Shown in pieces: positions 59,091 to 64,000 of a DNA stretch of 64,000 bases. The translations under genes were made by a program, and so were the position numbers. Each line of letters starts with the position of its first letter. Position 1 is the stretch's first letter. The notes beneath the pieces are model-generated. The model was not told the origin of the DNA and made no database searches. It saw nothing but the letters and a program-made list of their open reading frames with translations. This DNA comes from Mitsuaria chitosanitabida ATCC BAA-476 = NBRC 102408 (GTDB taxonomy: Bacteria > Pseudomonadota > Gammaproteobacteria > Burkholderiales > Burkholderiaceae_C), in NCBI RefSeq assembly GCF_001598255.1, contig NZ_BCYP01000036.1, positions 62,001 to 126,000 on the forward strand. The letters are read 5' to 3'.

Positions 59091-60857
59091 ATGGCCGGCA
59101 CCACCGCCCCGGATGCCGGCGCCGCCGCCGGCATCGCTCTTTCCGCGCCGCCGCGTGGCGCCCCTGTCGACGCCTACTCGCACATCCACGCCGCCTTCCG
59201 TTGGCAGGTGCCGGAGAAGCTCAGCATCGCCGAGCTCTGCTGCGGCCGCTGGGCCCGCGAGACCCCCGAGGCCCCCGCCATCCTCTTCGACAGCGACAGC
59301 GGTTGCCGCGCCCAGTACAGCTTCGGCCAACTGCAGCGTGCCGCCAACCGGCTGTCCAACGCGCTCAAGCGCCTGGGCGTCGAGGCCGGCGACCGCGTCG
59401 CCCTCGTGCTGCCGCAGCGCTTCGAGACCGCCGCCGCGCACATTGCGATCAACCAGCTCGGCGCGATCGCGATGCCGCTGTCCATGCTCTTCGGTCCGGA
59501 GGCGCTGGAGTACCGCCTGAACGACAGCCAGGCCTGTCTGGCGATCGTCGACGGCGGTGCGCTCGAGGCCGTCCGCGCGGTGCGCGCGCAGTGCCAGGCC
59601 TTGCGCCATGTCCTGGTCGTTGGCGCGTCCGACGCGCGCGAGGGCGAGTCCGACTGGGTCGCCGCGCTGCAGGCCGAGGATGCCCGCTTCGCCGCCCGCG
59701 ACAACGCGGCCGACGATCCCGCCATCCTCATCTACACCAGCGGCACGACCGGCGCGCCCAAGGGGGCGCTGCTCCCGCAACGCGCCTTGCTCGGCAACCT
59801 GACCGGCTTCATCGCCAGCCACGACTGGTTCGGCTTCGATCCCCACGACCCGGCCCAGCGCAGCGACGCCGTGTTCTGGACGCCCGCCGACTGGGCCTGG
59901 ACCGGCGGACTGATGGACGGCTTGCTGCCGGTGCTCAGCTTCGGCCGGCCCATCCTGGGCTACCAGGGGCGCTTCTCTCCCGAGAAGGCCTTCGAGCTGA
60001 TGCAGCAGTACCGCGTCACCCATACCTTCCTGTTCCCCACCGCGCTCAAGGCCATGATGAAGGCCATCCCGCATCCAGGCGAGCGCTACACCCTGCACCT
60101 GCGCGCGCTGATGAGCGCCGGCGAGGCCGTCGGCGACGCGGTGTTCGAGTGGGTCGGACGCGAGCTGGGCGTCACCGTCAACGAGATGTTCGGCCAGACC
60201 GAGATGAACTACGTGGTCGGCAACTGCCAGCGCCTGTGGCCCGCGCGGCCGGGCAGCATGGGCCGCGCCTATCCGGGCCATCGCGTCGCGGTGATCGACG
60301 ACCGGGGACAGGTCTGCCCGCCGGGGCAGGTGGGCGAGATCGCGGTCCATCGGCGCGACGGACACGGGGACCTCGATCCGATCTTCTTCCTCGGGTACTG
60401 GCGCAACGAGGCCGCGACCGCGGCCAAGTTCACCGGCGATCCCATGGACAGCTGGTGCCGCACCGGCGACATGGCCCGGGCCGACGAGGCCGGCTACCTC
60501 TGGTACGAGGGCCGCGCCGACGACCAGTTCAAGGTCGCGGGCTACCGCATCGGGCCGGGGGAGATCGAGAACTGCCTGGTCAAGCACGACGCGGTCGCCA
60601 ACGCGGCCGTCGTGCCCAAGCCCGACGCCGAGCGCGGCGCGCTGGTGAAGGCGTTCATCGTGCTCGCGCCGGGACGCCAGCCGAGCGCGCAGCTCACGGC
60701 GGAACTGCAGGACTTCGTGCGGCAGCGCCTCGCGCCCTACGAGTACCCGAAGGAGATCGAGTTCCTCGACAGCCTGCCGATGACGACCACCGGCAAGCTG
60801 CAGCGCCGCGTGCTGCGGCAGCTGGAGGCCGATCGCGCGGCGGGACGCGCGGCCTGA
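59091..60857 (+). CDS. AMP-binding acyl-CoA synthetase
   Basis: 588-residue ANL-family ligase that activates a carboxylic acid with ATP and joins it to CoA. P-loop ILIYTSGTTGAPKGALLP near residue 212, FGQTEMNYVVGNC near 365, hinge YRIGPGEIENCLVKH near 484 and catalytic Lys in TTTGKLQRRVLR near 567. Resembles acetyl/medium-chain synthetases; substrate undetermined. A Gly/Ala-rich 25-residue lead precedes the domain. Monocistronic. Confidence 0.92.
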   Translation: MAGTTAPDAGAAAGIALSAPPRGAPVDAYSHIHAAFRWQVPEKLSIAELCCGRWARETPEAPAILFDSDSGCRAQYSFGQLQRAANRLSNALKRLGVEAGDRVALVLPQRFETAAAHIAINQLGAIAMPLSMLFGPEALEYRLNDSQACLAIVDGGALEAVRAVRAQCQALRHVLVVGASDAREGESDWVAALQAEDARFAARDNAADDPAILIYTSGTTGAPKGALLPQRALLGNLTGFIASHDWFGFDPHDPAQRSDAVFWTPADWAWTGGLMDGLLPVLSFGRPILGYQGRFSPEKAFELMQQYRVTHTFLFPTALKAMMKAIPHPGERYTLHLRALMSAGEAVGDAVFEWVGRELGVTVNEMFGQTEMNYVVGNCQRLWPARPGSMGRAYPGHRVAVIDDRGQVCPPGQVGEIAVHRRDGHGDLDPIFFLGYWRNEAATAAKFTGDPMDSWCRTGDMARADEAGYLWYEGRADDQFKVAGYRIGPGEIENCLVKHDAVANAAVVPKPDAERGALVKAFIVLAPGRQPSAQLTAELQDFVRQRLAPYEYPKEIEFLDSLPMTTTGKLQRRVLRQLEADRAAGRAA

Positions 60858-60861
60858 GCGC

Positions 60862-61725
60862 TCAGCTCGGGCGCGTCTTGCGCAGCAGCACCCACAGCTT
60901 GGTGTTGCCGCCGGCCGGTGGCATCAGTCGGGCCCCGTCGGGCCACTGCTCCTGGCCGGTGAGGGCGGTGCAGGGGCGCGAGGGCTGGTCCTTGGGCGTG
61001 CCGGACTCGCGGATCTTGGGATCGACCGGCAGGTCCAGGCGCAGACGCTGACCGCCCTCGGGCCATTCCAGCGCCCACTGCGGCTGATCGCTGCACATGA
61101 TCACGCCGTCGATCTGCGGGAACAGCCAGCGCAGGTACCAGGGCAGCAGCTCGCCGCGCAGGCGCTGACCCACGGTGACGATGCGGCGCACGGTGTTCAT
61201 GTCCAGCTGCTCCGGCGGCGTCGCGATGTCGATGCTCAGCTGGATGCCCATGGACTTGGGCGGCGTGTTGCTGCCCAGCTCCATCCCCTTGGCCTTAGCC
61301 TCGGAGAAGGTCGGCAAGTCGAAGCGGCCCTTCTCGTCGATGGGGATGGGGATGTACTCCTCGTCGCTCATCAGCGCGAGCTTGGTGCCGGCGGCGGGCG
61401 GCTTGTCGCGCTCCTTCAGGTCGTGCAGCTGGAAGCGCGTCACGAAGAGCCCCTCGCCCTCGGTGCGCAGCTTGCTCAGGATCTCGTTGAGCGTCTTGTA
61501 GGGCATGAAGGTGCCGCGCTTCATGTCGGTCTGCACGGTGGGCAAGGCCGTCGCGGTGGCCGTGGAGGTCGGCGCGGATGCCGCCTCGGCCGACGACTCG
61601 GCCGCCCGCGCCGACGGAGCGCCGAATCCGGCGGTCATCGCGGTGGCGAGCGCCATCGCCAGGAACGACGCCGACGCGCGGCGCCGTGGCGCGGGGACCG
61701 ACGCCATCGAGGCGAGGACGCGCAT
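60862..61725 (-). CDS. Exported protein of unknown function
   Basis: About 287 residues with an N-terminal hydrophobic stretch (ASFLAMALATAMTAGFGA) typical of a signal peptide, cut near SARAAES. The mature part is rich in Pro/Asp and repeats no known motif; I do not recognise a family. Start uncertain: ATG 61725 (used) or GTG 61800, which has GGGAG at moderate distance but leaves a long tail before the signal. Its 3' end is five bases from the acyl-CoA synthetase stop. Confidence 0.68.
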   Translation of the reverse strand: MRVLASMASVPAPRRRASASFLAMALATAMTAGFGAPSARAAESSAEAASAPTSTATATALPTVQTDMKRGTFMPYKTLNEILSKLRTEGEGLFVTRFQLHDLKERDKPPAAGTKLALMSDEEYIPIPIDEKGRFDLPTFSEAKAKGMELGSNTPPKSMGIQLSIDIATPPEQLDMNTVRRIVTVGQRLRGELLPWYLRWLFPQIDGVIMCSDQPQWALEWPEGGQRLRLDLPVDPKIRESGTPKDQPSRPCTALTGQEQWPDGARLMPPAGGNTKLWVLLRKTRPS

Positions 61726-61980
61726 CGGCGCGGGCGGCGGGGCGGATTCGCCCGTGGGGGTCAGGTCTTGCCTGTCGAATGGGCGTGAGGCGGAAGTCAC
61801 TTCTGGAACTCTCCCTGGAATCGGATCGGCGCCGGGGCGCGTTCTCGCGCGAACGGACCGAGGGTGAACGGGGCCGCGCGAGGCGCGGTTGACCGGGGCC
61901 CGGTCACCGGTGAAGGGGACGCCGCGATGGGCCGAGCGCGCGACCGGACATGGGCTCAACGACGCGGTTGGCGCGGCCGA

Positions 61981-62736
61981 TCAGCGTCGGCACTTGCCGC
62001 GGGCCTCGGCCAGCAGGAGGAAGGGCGCGCTCAGCAGGCCCATGCCGGCACCGGCGAACTCGCCCTTGAGGCAGTCGGTGGTCGCGCCTTTCATGATCTC
62101 CTTGCCCAGCTTCGCGGAGGCCTCGACGCGCTCCGGCGCCTGATTGGCCTGGTCGGCGCGCTCGCTGAGCAGCGGCTGCCCCTGCGTGCCCTGGCGGATC
62201 GCGCGCTGCGTCGCGGCGCCGTACATCAGGTCCCGACCGCTGGGCCCTGAGGCGGCCGGCGGCGGCGAGGTCGCCACCTGCGTCTCCGGCGATGGCTGGA
62301 CCAGCGTTGTGCGGGGCTCGTCGGGCGGTATCGCGATCGGTGCGTGATGGCGGGGCGTCGCCTCCTCGCGCGGGTCCGTGTTCGTGCTCGAGCTAGGGGC
62401 AGGTGTTGCCTTGGCCGTCACCGCGCGCTTCGCCTCTGTGCGTGGGGCCGCTTCCTTCGGCAGCGGCGGCAGCTGGATCGTCACCATGCGGATCGACGAG
62501 CGGCGCTGGTCGTCATGGGGGGCGCCGCGATGCCACGAGCTCTGCAGCCAGAGTCCCAGCAGGACGTGAAGCGCCACGACCGCCGTGATCACCACGCCGC
62601 GGCCGCGTCGTGGCGCCGCGCCGAAGGTGTTCGCGAGGGGCGAGGCGGTCGTGGCGGATGCCATCGCGAGGGTCCCGAGGCTCATGGGCGGGGAGGCGAT
62701 GTCCACGGCGGTCGAATGGCGGTCACTGGCCGTCAT
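61981..62736 (-). CDS. Single-span Pro-rich membrane protein of unknown function
   Basis: About 251 residues. One span (VVITAVVALHVLLGLWLQSS) after a cytoplasmic tail of about 45 residues, then a Pro/Thr/Ser-rich periplasmic region, a TonB-like build but without a TonB C-domain. Two Cys near the C-terminus (TDCLKGEF, GKCRR) may form a disulphide. ATG 62736 has GGAG six bases upstream and overlaps the XRE stop by 14 bp, so the genes are co-transcribed. Confidence 0.68.
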   Translation of the reverse strand: MTASDRHSTAVDIASPPMSLGTLAMASATTASPLANTFGAAPRRGRGVVITAVVALHVLLGLWLQSSWHRGAPHDDQRRSSIRMVTIQLPPLPKEAAPRTEAKRAVTAKATPAPSSSTNTDPREEATPRHHAPIAIPPDEPRTTLVQPSPETQVATSPPPAASGPSGRDLMYGAATQRAIRQGTQGQPLLSERADQANQAPERVEASAKLGKEIMKGATTDCLKGEFAGAGMGLLSAPFLLLAEARGKCRR

Positions 62737-62962
62737 CGCCGTCTCCGGTGGGCTCGTCGCCGGGTTCATGGACGAGCAGGTCGCCCGGTTGGCACTGCAG
62801 GACGGCGCAGATGCGGGACAGCGTGTCGAAGCGCACGCCGCGCACCTTGCCGGATTTCAGCAGCGAGAGGTTGGCCTCGGTGATGCCGATGGCCTCGGCG
62901 AGCTCCTTCGAGCGCATCTTGCGCTGCGCGAGCATCACGTCGAGTCGGACGACGATGGGCAT
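62723..62962 (-). CDS. Small XRE-type regulator (Cro/CI, YozG-like)
   Basis: 79-residue single-domain HTH protein: MRSKELAEAIGITEANLSLL, then VRGVRFDTLSRICAVLQCQP. Such proteins are regularly found directly after DUF2975 genes, as here (30 bp). Probably represses its own operon; target otherwise unknown. Acidic C-terminal tail (GDEPTGDGDDGQ). Confidence 0.9.
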   Translation of the reverse strand: MPIVVRLDVMLAQRKMRSKELAEAIGITEANLSLLKSGKVRGVRFDTLSRICAVLQCQPGDLLVHEPGDEPTGDGDDGQ

Positions 62963-62992
62963 GGGGCAGGAATCCTCGTGGGCGCGCCGGGT

Positions 62993-63556
62993 TCAGATGA
63001 ACTCGGCGTTCTCCTGGGCCATGCGCTGGGCCTCGCGCATCACCAGCGCGACGGCCGTCAGGACCAGTCCGACCAGCAGCACGATGTAGTGCTGGCTGCC
63101 CAGGTTGAGCCAGAGCACCCGCTGGCCCGGCGGATTCCCGGCGGTCAGGGCCAGGATGGTCGCGCTGTCGGTCAGGGGCATCACCAGCGCCATCAGCATC
63201 ACCGACTGGCCGATGCGGCGCAGATGGCGCGTGGAGGCCTCGGTGAAGATCGCGCCGCGCAGGTAGGCGCCGAACAGGCGCCACAGCGTGACCAGCACGA
63301 AGAGCGTCAGCAGCGCCTGCGGGAGGTTGGCGACGAAGCCCCAGGCCCGCGCGCCCGCGTCGAACTGCAGCGCGCCCACCGAGCCGAAGTCCTTGCGCAT
63401 GGACTCCGCGACCATGCTGGCGTCCGTCCAGAACACGGTGTGGAAGCCGATCAGCACGGCCACCGCGACCAGGGCCATCGTGCGCACGCAGTGCGCGATC
63501 CAGCGGATGCGCTGCAGGCCGGCGGGCAGGGCGGGGGAAGCAGGGGCGTCTTTCAT
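62993..63556 (-). CDS. DUF2975 membrane protein
   Basis: 187-residue protein with four spans (TMALVAVAVLIGFHTVFW; LPQALLTLFVLVTLWRLFGA; SVMLMALVMPLTDSATILA; HYIVLLVGLVLTAVALVM) and the DUF2975 segment YLRGAIFTEASTRHLRRIG. Function unknown. First gene of an operon with the YozG-like regulator and the Pro-rich membrane protein. The AT-rich stretch at 63590-63630 probably contains its promoter. Confidence 0.88.
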   Translation of the reverse strand: MKDAPASPALPAGLQRIRWIAHCVRTMALVAVAVLIGFHTVFWTDASMVAESMRKDFGSVGALQFDAGARAWGFVANLPQALLTLFVLVTLWRLFGAYLRGAIFTEASTRHLRRIGQSVMLMALVMPLTDSATILALTAGNPPGQRVLWLNLGSQHYIVLLVGLVLTAVALVMREAQRMAQENAEFI

Positions 63557-63744
63557 GCGGAGGCGACAGACAGGTCATTACCGTGGATCGGCAAGAAATT
63601 ACTGTAAAACAATAATTTCAGACTGGCAACGCTCCGATGCGTAAAGCCGGGGCGAGGGATCGCACGGCGACGGCGCGGCCTCATGCACACTGGCCGGCCG
63701 CCGCGCCCGGTTGACGAGGGCGCGGCCCTCACCTGGAGAAGAAG

Positions 63745-64000
63745 ATGGAACGCGTCACCCTCGGCCAATCCGACCTGTCGGTGAGCCGGATCGGCCTGGG
63801 CACGATGACCTTCGGCGAGCAGGTCGACGAGGCCGGCAGCCAGGCGCTGCTGGACCGCGCGGTCGCCGCCGGCATCAACCTGCTGGACATCGCCGAGATG
63901 TACCCGGTCCCGGCCAAGGCCGCGACCTTCGGTCTGACCGAGGAGATCATCGGCCGCTGGCTCCGGGCCCGTCCCGGTCTGCGCGAGCGACTGGTCATCG
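63745..64000 (+). CDS. Aldo/keto reductase, Tas-like (3' truncated by window edge)
   Basis: First 85 residues of a TIM-barrel NADPH-dependent aldo/keto reductase. RIGLGTMTFGEQ near residue 15 and NLLDIAEMYPVP near 47 (Asp and catalytic Tyr) are typical of the Tas group. GGAG lies close before ATG 63745. The rest lies outside the window. Confidence 0.9.
   Translation, partial: MERVTLGQSDLSVSRIGLGTMTFGEQVDEAGSQALLDRAVAAGINLLDIAEMYPVPAKAATFGLTEEIIGRWLRARPGLRERLVI

Overview
The window is high-GC DNA with the gene content of a betaproteobacterial (Burkholderiales) chromosome. The best single taxonomic clue is a 391-residue GH80 chitosanase at 39219-40394. Its paired catalytic glutamates fall at residues 121 and 141, the numbering I recall for ChoA of Mitsuaria (Roseateles) chitosanitabida. 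A Roseateles/Mitsuaria relative is therefore likely, but this is inference. I see no rRNA, integrase, transposase, CRISPR array or phage module. There are two tRNAs (Ser-UGA, Thr-CGU).

Layout. 1-4.9 kb: SDR fragment, tctBA permease pair, LysR gene and divergent quinone reductase. 4.9-9.95 kb: cyanophycinase, secreted unknown, tRNA-Ser, apaH, CorC-type membrane protein and sapC. 10-18.1 kb: pcaB-like gene, FeeM-type N-acyl amino acid synthase, egtBD (ergothioneine), EpsA-type LuxR regulator, VanZ-like protein, siderophore-interacting protein with its MarR regulator, and tRNA-Thr. 18.2-21.1 kb: lipoprotein and an unusual S8 peptidase. 21.1-32.7 kb: a large peptide/D-amino-acid catabolic cluster. 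32.8-37 kb: low-GC orphan gene, membrane protein, methyltransferase and GGDEF-EAL protein. 37.2-47.2 kb: a putative chitosan utilisation locus. 47.4-52.4 kb: fbp, pepN and prfB with its programmed frameshift. 52.5-64 kb: small metabolic and transport genes, two inverted pairs of REP-like repeats, and a DUF2975/XRE pair.

Two regions look like coherent systems. (1) 37.2-47.2 kb: secreted chitosanase and a GH9 enzyme on the minus strand diverge from a ROK regulator, PfkB kinase, FucP-like sugar MFS and TonB receptor on the plus strand. The choA promoter and the kinase promoter share a 20-bp element (17/20 identical) placed in the same way over a TTGACG box, followed by exactly 17 bp and a CTAYAK-like -10. 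This makes a simple ROK-controlled chitosan/glucosamine regulon plausible. (2) 21.1-32.7 kb: TonB receptor, MFS carrier, beta-lactamase-fold (S12) hydrolase, M81 (MlrC-type) metallopeptidase and a DauA-like D-amino-acid dehydrogenase on one strand. A cupin-type XRE regulator, a D-serine-dehydratase-like PLP enzyme and a small hydrolase lie on the other. The S12+M81+MFS combination recalls mlrB-mlrC-mlrD of microcystin degradation, but there is no mlrA, so the substrate is probably another D-residue-containing peptide.
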